DNA from: Cymodocea nodosa | Taxonomy: Eukaryota; Streptophyta; Magnoliopsida; Alismatales; Cymodoceaceae | Reading direction: 5' to 3' | Length of the DNA: 64,000 bases | Assembly (NCBI GenBank): GCA_036874045.1 | Contig: CM072335.1 | Coordinates: 16,264,001-16,328,000, forward strand | Shown: positions 23,598 to 35,198 of the stretch, piece after piece | How positions within the stretch are numbered: the stretch's first letter is position 1 | How the letters are laid out: every line of letters begins with the position of its first letter | The notes under the pieces: generated by a model | Database searches by the model: none | What the model was told of the DNA's origin: nothing | What the model saw: the letters and a program-made list of their open reading frames with translations, nothing else | Program-made: the position numbers and the translations under genes

Positions 23598-24404
23598 TGT
23601 TAAAACCCTTGTATTTTGATAATGCAAATATCCATGTAAGGAAACAATTTGTACTTCACAAGACAGTTACAAATGGCAAATAAATAGATATAGATAATTC
23701 AGAAAATACTACGAGAGAAAAATAGGAACTTCAGATAATTTAAAGCTTAAGTATCCAAAAGAAAAAGAAGTTTAGAAGGTTACCAAGCTAAGTATCTAAA
23801 ATGTCAGTTTAAAGTAGTAGAAATTCCTTTGGAAAGTTAGGAGGCTAACTATTTGAAAGTCAAGTTTATTCGAAAAGTTACTAGAGAAAGTATCCAAAAG
23901 GTAATCTAAAGCATCAAGAATTATTTCGAAAAGTTAGAATGCTAACTTTTCGAAATCAAAAGTCCTTCAAAAAGTTAGTAGGATAGTTGCTTGAATGGTT
24001 GGAGAGTTAAGGAGCTAACTATCTGAAAGTTCAAGAAAATCGAAGAGTTAATGAGCTAACTATCTAAAAGTTCAAGAAAATTGGAGAGTTAGAAAATCTA
24101 ACTATCCAAATAGTTAAGTCAGATAATTATGTACATGCAGAAATTAAACATAGCAGTCAGAGGCTTAAAAGGATTTTGAAAAGTTAGAAAAGCTATCTGA
24201 AAAATGAGAAGTTTTAGAAGGTTGCAGATTTAACTATTTGAAACTTAAGTCATTCAAATACATACGTGGAGAAAGTCAAAAATATTAAAAGTTAGCTATT
24301 TGAATTTTTTGGTAAGTTAAGACAAGAAACTATCCAAAAATAAGACAGAATCGAAGAGTTAGAAAAGCTAACTATCCAAACTTAAGTTATTCAATTATGC
24401 ATGT
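23598..24404 (+). repeat. 3' LTR of element C (interrupted)
   Basis: Starts TGTTAAAACCC right after a polypurine tract and is cut by the gypsy B LTR at 24405. It holds many diverged hairpin units of the GAAAAGTTAG...CTAACTATC kind. The remainder of the LTR is not found in the window. Confidence 0.72.
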
Positions 24405-26393
24405 TGTTTAGGTTGTTAAGTTAAATCTTAAACTTGTTTAATTTGTTTTTATGCTTATATCAATAATTACTTTTAGAAGTAAACAAACAACCTTTCACAC
24501 AAATTAGATATTAATTCCAATTTGTATTTTAACTGCAAGTGCATAGTGTATATTGTATTTGTGTGCAAGTACAGGTTGATCCCATAGAGATTAAGTAAGA
24601 ATTGTGTATTGTTTCGATTTTTATATTGGAGTTTATATATGTTCAATTAAGCACTCTGTTGAGTTACAGTTAACACAACGGACCTAGTTCGTGGAGTTAT
24701 GGTTAACTCAACGGACTAACCTCGTGGACTTAAGTTAACTCCATAAGCCTATTTTTCTAGTTAAATACTATTATTTATAGAAGAATTCGGTCAACCATTA
24801 GGCGGTTCCACAAAATGTAAATAACATCAATTAAGTTCTTTAATGTTAGTTAATATTAGATTTATCATTAAGCAACACTAACATTCAGATATTTCAAATA
24901 GTAACCATTAAAATCTTTAAGTATCTAGAACGAATCAATTTCAATAAATAATAAAACTATTTTCTATTTTCTGAATCAAACAAACGTAAAACATTCACAA
25001 TACTAACAATGATAACATTAATCACGATACAAAACAAACAATACAACACTTTAATACTAAATGTAAACACAGATAATTTGTTGTTTTTGCTATTTTTGTT
25101 TTGATATGTTCCTAAAGATGAGCGAAAGGTGAAATGTAAAAATCTCTATCGACAGTAAAAACTTCTATCACTACATGCGACATGATTACACCACTGAAAA
25201 CTTAATTACTTACAATCTTGCCTCCTCTCCTTATAGAATCACGAACCAAGAATTGTAAGATGGTCTCCTTTTTAGCATATTGGCATCAACCCGAAACTAA
25301 GGCTAGAAGCTTTAAGATCTCCTGAGATATGAGTTAGTGCTTGGTGAAAATGGCTTCCCTTCCCACAACACGATCACTCCTCACAGTGGTTGTCAATCAC
25401 TATGTTTGGCTTGGAATCGACCCGACATCAGGAAAGTATCCTCACAGACCTCCGATGGTTGGTGATGTTGGAGATTTTATTGGTGGTGTGGAGCTTTAGG
25501 GAACTACCGACACTTCTTGGAGTTAGCGGGGTTCTCCACCTCTACACACACACTTTCTTCATCTTTTTTGTCTTCTTTTATATTTCTTTTTGTAGTAACT
25601 GCTTCTGCTTAGATGATTGGTTGGATTTCCTTCATTCATATCAACGGTGGTGATTTCTTCTTCATTCCACAAGTGAATTCCTGTGTGATATGTGCAATCG
25701 TGGTTTTCCTTCCAATTTCCTATTTCTACAACTGCTACAATGGCATATTAGAAAATAAATGGTCCATGGAGTTACAGATAACTCAATGGACTTACTTTGT
25801 TGATTTAACTATAAAACACATTCAATAAAGAAATAACGAGTTCAAATGTTTCGGATAGTTATAACTATAAATATCTGAAACTTATATGCATTTCGGATAG
25901 TTAGCACTTAACCTTCCGAAAGATAACTTAAGTCAAGTTTCCAGAACGCGACATGTGTCCTTAGTAAGTTTTATGATAAAAAGATATTTCGGATACTTGC
26001 AAACCTAACTATCCGATGCTTAGATGCATTTCGGATAATTAGTAGATAACTTACCGAAAATCCACTTAAGTCATGCATTGATGTTTCAACACGTGTACTC
26101 CTAGAAATAATAAAATATTCTTTAAGCATTTAAACATAATTGTCCCGTACATGCAATATAACTCTCTGAAATAACAAAAAATTCAGATACTTAAAAATTA
26201 AAAACTTGCACTTACCAACAGTTCAAAAATGTACTTAATTAATGTTAATTCTTTGAAATTATGTAGATTCTTTCATTAAAGCATATAACAGTGCAATTAT
26301 AACATAATGGCATAATGCTCATATGATAAGCAAAATATTATGAAATTAACCATCATTTAACCGTTAATATTATGCACTTTTTCATTCTAAACA
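24405..26393 (-). repeat. 3' LTR of gypsy B
   Basis: 1989 bases with perfect 7-base terminal inverted repeats TGTTTAG...CTAAACA, the best-preserved LTR ends of this family here. Contains GTTGAGTTA/AACTCAACGGA words near 24655-24745 and a CGGATAGTTA hairpin array near 25847-26060. A purine run borders it inside the element, so it is the 3' LTR. Confidence 0.9.
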
Positions 26394-26404
26394 CTTCCCC
26401 CATA
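26394..26404 (-). other. Polypurine tract of gypsy B
   Basis: GTATGGGGGAAG on the minus strand directly before the LTR start. A near copy, TATGGGGGAGAGG with a neighbouring GAGGACAATGC, lies at about 27706-27740 next to the F-box ORF end, as in other Athila-group 3' regions. Confidence 0.75.
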
Positions 26405-28376
26405 CTTAAATTTTGCTAGTCCCTTAGCAAACTAAGATCTAAGTAGTTGGTCTTTCTATAGTGCTAAAATTAATTCTTCATTTTGTTTCTTCAAAATACA
26501 TAAATTAGATTACTATATAGATATTTTGTATTTTTTAGCAATCTATTTTAACATTGTTTTCTCCTCTTCAACCTACAAATATATTTAAAACATATGTAAA
26601 TTACATACAAAATATAGTAGCATTACATAGGTGGTAATTATATTATCATTTTTTCTTCTTTTCAACATCTATTATCTTGAATTTTCCAATATGATTTCTA
26701 GAATAAATTTCAACTACATACGAATCAAAACACAATCTAACTCAATATGATTAAAACAAGAAGAATAATGAATTGTATCTCAGATAAACAACTTCAAAAA
26801 TCTAATCTAGATTCATACTTTAGTAATCTTAGATAATAGAAAATATATTTGATTCAAAGATATCTGTATTTCACAAAACACTTTTATCTTTTCAGAACAG
26901 TATATGCATATTTGTACTTTAAAAGTTAATTTGAAAAGCTTGAATCATACAAGAGCTTTCTAGTATACCCATGTATCGAGTTTTCAGTCAACAATCCCAG
27001 ATCTGATTAGGATCTTAGGTTGCCAAATTTAAAGAGTCCTTTTTTAGGTCAACAATCCTTACATACTTATCTACTCAATTACAAAAGGCTCGTGATCAAA
27101 CAAGTCAATAAACTCTTAAAGTTTTTCTCTCTTTTTTTTCCTTTTTCTTTTCAACACAGTATATGTACGTATTTCATTAATACAGATGCAATAAAACACA
27201 AATCTCATATAATCCTGCTTCTATAATTTACTGAAAATATGAATCCATATCAATAAGGTCATACTTTTATTGTAGTTTAATAAGATTTACACATAAATCA
27301 TTCTACAAGTTTAATCAATCAAATTAAATGTATCCTTGATCATATGTATTTCATTTAATCCAAAAATCAACATTTCAGCTCTTTCAGGATTTCAAATAAT
27401 TTACTAAATTTCAATTAAGCATTCTGATTTCTTTTTAAAAATCGTGAAACTGTTAAATTAATAAAATTCAGAAGAAACCTAAGATACTATATCCAGATTT
27501 GTATAAGAGTAAAATTTTGTAGTATCTTATATAAGATTCTAAATATAACATTCAAGTAGTTACAGTTCTTAAAAATTTGACAATCTCAATTATCGAATAG
27601 TTCAGCAAATTCATAAAAAATTTTCAATTTCCATAGAACTTTTGTAGCACCATTCTAATTCCTCTAATTAACAAAATTCCTTGGCTTTTAATCTAATTAC
27701 CTCTCCCCCATACCTACATTTTGCATTGTCCTCAATGTAAAAGATTTTACAGTAAATACAATAATTATAGCAGACATGAATATTGTTTTGTTAACTTAGC
27801 ACCTAACTCAACGAACTTAATTCGTTGAGTCAATGAATAACTCCACAAACTGAGTTTAAATGTAAATTTAGGATAAGTAATCAATTACATACCTTGTTCT
27901 TTTGTATCTCTTTCAATATCTTCCGACTTTTGATTCTGAAAAACTTTTCATTGACAAATAAAAGTAGAATATCTAACAAAATAACATTAACAACAAAACA
28001 TAAATTATTAAATCAGTGTCTTGTGTGGAACCCAGGCTCCTATGCCTTTGGTGGCTCACAAGCAAGCCAATTGGTTTCCCAGAATAGATACCAACAAACT
28101 AGATTGATATTTTGTTTGTTTTTTTCTTTTCCTAAACATAAATACAGAATACACACAACATTAAAAGTACAAAATCACAATTTAAGAACATGATTGAAAA
28201 GTTGTGACAAATGGAATAAATGTGTCAGTCCAAGGAAACTTTTTAGGCATAATTCTCCTTGCTATTAATTTTGTTTTAATGCAGTCCACTCTCTTTTTTA
28301 ACTTATAAGCTTGTAGTATGTTATCAATACTAAATATAAGTGTATTACCATTAATAAATTGAAATGCAAAAAGGGA
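26405..28376 (-). other. 3' non-coding region of gypsy B
   Basis: Between the F-box ORF and the LTR. About 26570-27560 resembles the pol-to-env-like spacer of the SIRE copia elements (see 3622-5188). 27706-27760 holds a second polypurine-like module. 27790-27850 has AACTCAACGAA words. The rest (27900-28376) shows nothing I recognise; short plus-strand frames look like chance. Confidence 0.6.
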
Positions 28377-29322
28377 TCATTTTCTGTTCCAAGATAATGA
28401 AGTTGTTTCCATTTCTATAGATATTTCAATATATTCCTCTTCCCATTTCCATTCGTTTAGGTCTTTCATAATCCATATTTGAGATTTCATCAATTCATCC
28501 CACCATCTTATCAAACATAAAGTAGGATCATCATATTCATTATACCACATTCCTAATTGAATTTTATCATGTTCTACAGACGATGGTTGAGCTATATCAC
28601 TCAATATAAGCAATATTTCTATAAAGTCATCATCATAACTGTCTATGCTTACTATGTATAAATAAAATCTAAATGCAACTAATATATCTTTGACTAGATA
28701 TATATATCCATCAAGTATGACATGTATGCTGTTAATTAATGTTTTCTGTCCTAGATATATCATAGTATTTTCAGTCCAAGATCTATTCAGAAAATTATAC
28801 ACACTTAAAACATAAATCTTCATCCTAATTTCTAGTTGGTCTCTAGTAATACAATTTTTCCAAAATGGTTGAATTTTTATCAGAAAAGATTAATGCTGAC
28901 CCACAATTTTTAGTTGGTACTTCAAATCTATTAGGCCTTCCTGTATTCCATTTTTCTCTAGTGATAGGATTTCTAATCAAAATATTGGGTAACAGAATTG
29001 CATACCTTGGTTTGGTTCTATAAATAATTAATCCTTCATCTATCCCCATAATATGATCTACTCCTTCTAATGTATTGGGTGGAATTCCAGCAATTTCTTC
29101 TATATTCAGATGTTCATAGTTGATTGAACTACGATTAAATGACTTCCATAAAAATCCATCTCTAATCCTAGTCATTTTTGCAGCCTGTAGTCTATAAAAA
29201 TATTTTTCTTTGACATAGTCTTTAATTTCTTTTGATACACAACACAATCTACACAGATCTTTAGCTGATAGGTTACTTAGTACTTCCCTTAGTGCATCTA
29301 GTGGTAATTTCATCAATTCCAT
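28377..29322 (-). pseudogene. F-box/FBA protein ORF captured in gypsy B
   Basis: Reads from an ATG at 29322. The first 45 residues are an F-box (MELMKLPLDALREVLSNLSA, then CRLCCVSKEIKDYV), followed by the start of an F-box-associated domain (GIDEGLIIY, NPITREKWNTG). The second half has an IWIMKDLNEWKWEEE stretch like the DIWVMKEYG..SW region of plant FBA domains. Total about 315 codons, a normal size for this family, with about one break. It has the element's orientation and lies between the env-like ORF and the polypurine tract. F-box proteins are substrate receptors of SCF ubiquitin ligases. Whether it was expressed is unknown. The alternative is a host gene trapped by duplication. Confidence 0.75.
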
Positions 29323-30090
29323 CTATTGTGATTCTGTAAAAACAAAATTTAGCAGAGATAAAATTAACATAGCTACTTACCCTCGTGGAGTTAGGTTATA
29401 ACTCAACGAACTAAGTTCGATTACTTGTTGAGTTACAGCCAACTCCATGGACTAGCTTCAATTACTATTTCTAACTCAACGAACTAATCTCATTGAGTTA
29501 CAGCTAACTCAACGGACTAGCTTCATCGCCTATTTGCTAACTCCATAGACTAACCTCGTTGAGTTACAATTAACTTAATGAAGTGACCTTATATTTTATT
29601 ATTGACCTCGTGGAGTTAAGGTTAACTCAACGGACTTACTTCATTGAGTTAACACTTAGCAAATTTCTAAAACTTACTCTTCGTATTAACTTCTATATTT
29701 TTTTTCTCCTCCTACATATTGTCAACTTAAATAAAGTTAAATATATGTCATTAATGTAGTGTTCTAATTTAAACACATTCAAATCTAAACATTATATGCA
29801 TATTTAACTTACTATTCATTTCCTGTTATGCAGAATTTACATTTTACTTTTTAGCTTGTAGATATATTTAGGCATTAACCAATTATCGTTCATTTAACCA
29901 TGTCATTCATAAAATTGTAAACTTTGTAAATAGTCTTGCACATCTTTAAACAATTATATAATATTCAATGTAGTTCTCAATTAAATCATTCATTTGCAAA
30001 CACGAATTCAAAATTATCTAAAATTCAAACATTCATTTATATAAATAGTTACTTTTACATACAATTAGATTTTTTTTTTCAATACAAGTA
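29323..30090 (-). other. Spacer between env-like ORF and F-box, gypsy B
   Basis: Non-coding. 29390-29660 holds a dense series of GTTGAGTTA and TAACTCAACGGA/AACTCCATGGA palindromic words; the rest is AT-rich. Equivalent to 7086-7160 plus 8881-8984 and 9306-9827 in gypsy A. This may be a promoter-like block for the F-box ORF, by position only. Confidence 0.55.
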
Positions 30091-32330
30091 GATGAACATT
30101 ACATTTAGTCCTTTTTCCTAAGTTCATCTACTTCCTTCTAGAGCTTTTCTAGTTATTGCTCTAATTGATTTATCTGCTTAATAGCCCCTATAATGCCTCT
30201 AAAAGGTCCAACAATCTCAATAGCAGCATAATTTTTGTATTCTTTCACTAAAATGGCTCTAGATCTTATCTTTTTAGATGTTCATTTCGTGAAATCGATG
30301 TTGTCCACCATCAGTAGTGGAATCAGATCTCCATAATATAATTTCTTCTTTACTACTCTAAGTTTGGAGATAAAAACTTTGTACCAATTAATTTGAATTT
30401 TGTTCACAACTGCATATGTGGCCCACTTGACAAATTGACTAAGTTCTATATCATGGCCTTGTCATTGGTAGACATTTTTAATCAAGGTGTTAGCTACCAT
30501 GTGTGCTTTACCATTTAAGTACTTCAATCTGTTTAGTAGTGTTACACCAAGATTGATAGCTAAACAATCTTTAATTTCCTATTTTGTCCACTCGACTGCA
30601 ATTATCCATTCCTTCATTTTTCAACCCAAAAATATTGTGGAGAAGCTCTAGTGTTATTTGTACATCAGCTTGCTCCACATTAGAAATTAAACTTTCTTTT
30701 TTCTCTCTCAAGTTGCCATAAAAGTAAGGCACTAGATTCTCATATATTGCATGCCCTCTCTGTTAAGAAATAAATTGTAGTAGACCTTGAAACTCAAATA
30801 ATTCTTTAATTTCTAGCATACCGTCCCAATTTATTGGTTTACTGTATATAATATCATACCCCTTTATCTCTTGATATTTATTATAAGCTTCCTAACTCCA
30901 AAAGTAAACTTCATTTAAAATTGTTGCTTCAACCGAGTCGGGAATCTGCATTTGTTGCTCTAGAGGGGTTTATTCTTGAATTTCTTCTTCCATTTGCTGA
31001 ACTTGAATGTGTTGGAGATGATTCGAAGATTCCTGCATTTCAGCTCCTCTTTTAATCTATGGTGGAGAGCCGACAAAACTCTCCACTCTATCTTGAATTC
31101 TTTCAATTAACTACTGAAGAGTTTCTCCCTCTTTAGTGGAATTTGTCGAGTCATTTCTTTTTTGTTCAATATGTACTTGTTCAGCTTCTTCTGTTTCTTC
31201 TTCCTCCCGACTACCAATCTGCATTATCACTATTCTTTCTGATTCAATGGCAAATTGGGATGGAGTCGTAGGTAAACCAATTTCTACCTTAACTTCACTT
31301 TCTTCTATTTATATAGGTTGTAGACTAATTTCATCCTGTTTTCCTTCTTCTCTTTGCCTTTGCTACTGTTGTTGTTGCTCCTCCTCAGATTCGGATAGTA
31401 GGTCTACAAAAATGGGCTCTACAGGCCCTTCTGATATTTTCAGCTCAGGCTTAATCTCTACAGGAGCTTCAAGCACTATCTCTTTTCCTTTCCTTCTTCT
31501 AAATAGTTGTGCCTGGTCTTCCTCTTCCTCCTTTGAGATTAAATCTACAAAAATAGGCTCTACAGGCCCTCAAGCCACAAGTACTGGCTCTTCCTGTTTT
31601 ACTCTTTCTATAATAACTGGTCTCAAAGGACAAGCTTCAGTTTCTCTTGTAGTCATTGATCTAGCTGCTTCCTGATGCTACTCTACTTTAATTTTATACT
31701 AGGCATTCAACTTTTCTTCAGCCCACTTCCTCTTTATGGTATCATATAGGATATGTGCCTTGGCCATAGCCATTTTTTCATCATGTCCTTGGTCTTTTGC
31801 TATTTTGACCAAGCTAGCAAACTCCTTATCTTCTTCTTCAGTTCTCGGCCAAGCAAATGCTACTTGTTGTAATGGTTCTGTTGGTGGAATTGAAGGTCCT
31901 GGCTACTGTTCCTTAGTTACTGGTTTTTTAGTAGCTGGCTCTGTAGCTATAGGTTCTTCAGCTTCTTTCCTCTGTTGCTCCAAGATTGCGCACCTAGCAT
32001 GTCCACCAATATGTCATATGAACCATAATTTGGATTTGCGTCGGATCAGTTCTAGGGCAACTTCATTGTTTGGCCTGATTTTCCTTTCTTTATTTACTGC
32101 AACTTTTGTTGCTACCTTAATCCTTGTTTCTACAATCTGAGGTATCTTAATACCTAAATCTACTAAAACTTTCCTCTAATAAAAGATGTCAGATTCTACC
32201 TTTTGTAGCTCTTTCTCTCGAGTTGTGTTCCTGATCTTTTGTCTTGTATGTCATTCTTTAAGAAATCTCGTGGTGTCAACTTCTTCCTAGAACTCTGGCA
32301 TCATCTTGACCTCGTGGTGTGACGGAACGA
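30091..32330 (-). pseudogene. Env-like region of gypsy B (heavily decayed)
   Basis: Nucleotide match to 9828-12053 of gypsy A throughout, including the repeats encoding PVEP-type words and the C-terminal coiled coil. No long minus-strand frame survives; the open plus-strand frames at 31136-31675 and 31736-32140 are shadows of its biased composition. Many breaks. Confidence 0.7.
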
Positions 32331-33032
32331 AACGGAATCACTCTGATCTCTACTATTCTAAATTCTAAATGATTTTGCGGATAATGCCCCCAAACCCTAA
32401 GTTTTAGTATAAATAAACCCTAAGTTTTAGGTAGGTAATTGGGTCATTTTCTCATGTAAACTCTCGCTCTCTCACTCACTTCTTCGTGGAGTTATGGTTA
32501 ACTCCACAGACTAAGTTCGTGGACTTAACTACAGTACTCCATTGAGTTATAGTTAACGCAACAAAGTAAGCTTGTTAACTTATCCTAGATTCAACGGAGT
32601 AAGTTCGTTGAGTTAAGTGTAACTCAATGGACTTCTCGTAAAGTTATAACTAATAAAAATACTTATAATAATAATTTACTTCGGTCAAGATCGAAGAATT
32701 TCCGATCTAACTGACTCTTACTTTTTTTACATTTTAAAATTTCTGTCAAACCATTATATTCCTCGGTTGAATCGAAATTAAATACCATTTTTTTTCTACT
32801 AGTTGAACTGATACTATGCTTCAATAAAACTGACCTTTTACTTAATATAATATATAGATTTTTTTTGTTTTTATGTTTCAATTAGACTGATGGATCCTAT
32901 TGGTTGAACTGCAACAAAAAAATTTCTTTTAATATATGTTTCGGTAAAACCGATAATTTCTTTCAGTTGAACCATGACTATGTTCAATTAAGTTTTTTTT
33001 TTATTATCAAAACTAACTTAGATGATTTCTTA
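32331..33032 (-). other. Pol-to-env-like intergenic region, gypsy B
   Basis: Counterpart of 12054-12607: GTTGAGTTA/TAACTCAA words at 32480-32630, then degraded CGGTTGAATCG and GATACTATG...TTCGGT palindromes. No coding potential. Confidence 0.55.
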
Positions 33033-34458
33033 CTAAGTAAAGCTCAAGTAGTCCTCTACTCTTACTTCTTCTATAATTCCAAAAGAACTTTTTGGAATCT
33101 TTAGAATAAGTCTAAGTCTTTGTCCATTTACTTTAAATATATTCCGATTTTTAGGATTTTCAATTTCAATAGCTCCATAAGGATAAATATTTTGAATTAT
33201 GTAAGGTCCTACCCATCTAGATCTCAATTTTCTTGGATGGTTATGGAGTCTAGTCATGCAAAGATATACTTCTTGTCCTATTTCAAAAGTTTTTGGAATA
33301 ATTTTCTTGTCATGCCAGAACTTCATTTTCTCTTTTTCTTTTACAGTCTTCGAATAAGCTTCATTCCTAAATTCTTCTAATTCAATCAATTGCATTTTTC
33401 TGTTTTCAACAACTTGATTCAAATTAGTGTTCAAAGTTTTTAATGCCCAATAGGCTTTATGTTCAATTTCAGCTGGTAAATGACAACTTTTTCCATATAC
33501 TAGTCTAAAAGGTAACATACCTAAGCTTGTCTTATAAGTAGTTCTATAAGCCCAAAGTGCATCTATTAATCTATTAGCCTAATCTTTTCTAGTAGTATTT
33601 ACTACTTTTTCTAAGATTAACTTAATTTGTTTGTTTGCACTTTCTACTTGTCCACTTGTTTGCAGATGATATAATATTGCAATTTTGTGATTTACTCCAT
33701 ATTTCTTCATTAAGGCTTCAAAACTTCTATTACAGAAATGAGTTCCCCTATCACTAATAATAGCTTTAGGTATTCCAAGTCTAGCAATTATATTAGTTCT
33801 TATAAAATGTATTACCACTTTGTTGTCATTAGTTTTTGTAGGAATAACTTCTACCCATTTAGATACATAATCCACCCCCAACAATATATAATTAAATTGA
33901 TTAGACATAGGAAATGGACCCATAAAATCTATTCCCCACACATCAAATATTTCAACCTCAACAATAGGGTTCCAATGCATCATATTCCTCTTTGATATTC
34001 TTCCTATTTGTTGACATCTTAAACAACTTAAGCAATATTTATGAGCATCTTTGAATAGGTTGGCCAATAAAATCCACATTGCAGAATTTTGGCAGAAGTT
34101 TTCCCAGAACCAAAGTGCCCTCCACATGCTTGGTCATGGTAGAAAGACAATATGCTTTGATATTCAGTTTCTAGGACACACCTCCTTAAAACCATATCAG
34201 GACATTTCTTAAATAAGTATGGGTCTTCCTAGTAGTAATATTTTACTCTTGTAAAGAACAATTTCTTATCCTATCTATTCCAATCTTTAAGTGTTAAACT
34301 AGTAACTAGTAATTAACTATGTCTGCATACCAAGGCATTGTGTTGATGGTCATTAATTGTTCATCAGGAAAATTATCCTTAATTTCAATGTTTGATTTTT
34401 CTATTTGTAATATTGATAAATGATCTACTACTACATTCTCACAACCTTCTTTATCTTT
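33033..34458 (-). pseudogene. Integrase and partial RNase H of gypsy B
   Basis: Matches the integrase of gypsy [48 protein letters not shown] and the C-terminal WVGPYIIQNIYPYG. The RNase H tail (ENVVVDHLS) ends at the junction with the SIRE copy B LTR. A few breaks. Confidence 0.85.
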
Positions 34459-34998
34459 AAACATGGAGGATATGCATGAAATGAAGATATAGTATAAAAG
34501 GCATAGAATTCTCATTGATCAAATTATCCCTGCACACAAAACGAAAAATCTTTTTAGGGATCAAAAACACCTCTTCAGGGAAAATCTCTCAGGTGAAAGA
34601 AAGTTCAGTGAAGAATAAAAGGGTAAGATTTACGTCACTGAAGATTTAAAGTATCAAAAGAAAGCAAATTCAGTGAAGCATAAAAAGACAAGATATTCGT
34701 CACTAAAGAATTGCTAAAGAAGAAAGATCTCAAACAGGGAGAAATGTTTTAAATTCCGTAAATTAATTTTCTTTGTTTGTAGTTATGGAATTATTTAGAT
34801 GATACATGGTATTGAGATATAATTGCATCTACAATTTCTAAGGAGAATTGAATTATATATTGTAATTGAAACATTGAATAAAAATGATTTAATGAAAATA
34901 GTGTCTCGAATTGTTTTTGAGTTTTGAAGTTTCAATTATATTCGAAAATATTGAAAAACACAATTCACCCCCCTCTTGTGTAGCCATACGATCCTACA
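34459..34998 (+). repeat. 5' LTR of SIRE copy B (3' third only)
   Basis: Matches 53115-53670 and the reverse of 50565-51165. Begins abruptly at the gypsy B RNase H junction and ends at CCTACA before the primer site. Holds the TATA box and transcription-start side of the LTR. Confidence 0.85.
34493..34500 (+). promoter_or_regulatory. TATA box of SIRE LTR (copy B)
   Basis: TATAAAAG, also conserved at 53147-53154 and (reverse) 51124-51131, about 500 bases before the LTR end. The likely core promoter of this LTR family, with the U3 part lost in copy B. Confidence 0.65.
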
Positions 34999-35000
34999 AG

Positions 35001-35012
35001 TGGTATCAAAGC
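35001..35012 (+). other. Primer binding site of SIRE copy B (initiator tRNA-Met)
   Basis: TGGTATCAAAGC, two bases after the LTR end; complementary to the 3' end of initiator tRNA-Met apart from small drift. Confidence 0.88.
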
Positions 35013-35198
35013 TTTGTTAATAATCTTTGATATAAAATCTATACCAACTTATATAATATCATTGCTTATTCTGCCTTCCTTGTTTTCAAACAGACATTAA
35101 TATCTGAGAATACGTTTAACCTTCTTGATTTAAGGCTCAAGTTGTTTTAAAGTTTTTAAACTATTTAAAATCAAATAGGTTGAAAAATCTAAGGCAAG

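Larger units (their letters stand above)
22333..24404 (+). mobile_element. Copia element C, 3' part
   Basis: Plus-strand fragment of a SIRE-related copia: RT/RNase H end, non-coding region with repeated purine tracts, and a 3' LTR cut by gypsy B. Its left edge is the target site of element D. The 5' part of what appears to be the same element is on the minus strand at 55607-64000. Broken. Confidence 0.75.
24405..34458 (-). mobile_element. Athila-group Ty3/gypsy element B
   Basis: Minus-strand fossil with 3' LTR, polypurine tract, long 3' region, F-box/FBA ORF, env-like region and integrase/RNase H. It is cut inside RNase H by SIRE copy B at about 34458, so gag, protease, RT and 5' LTR are absent. 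The same gene order as gypsy A shows that the F-box sequence is part of this family's structure. Inserted in the 3' LTR of element C (left flank CATGT). Many breaks. Confidence 0.82.

Noticed and set aside
31136-32140. Two plus-strand open frames, serine/cysteine-rich
   Set aside because: They are antisense to the decayed env-like region of gypsy B and follow its biased composition; no known motif.
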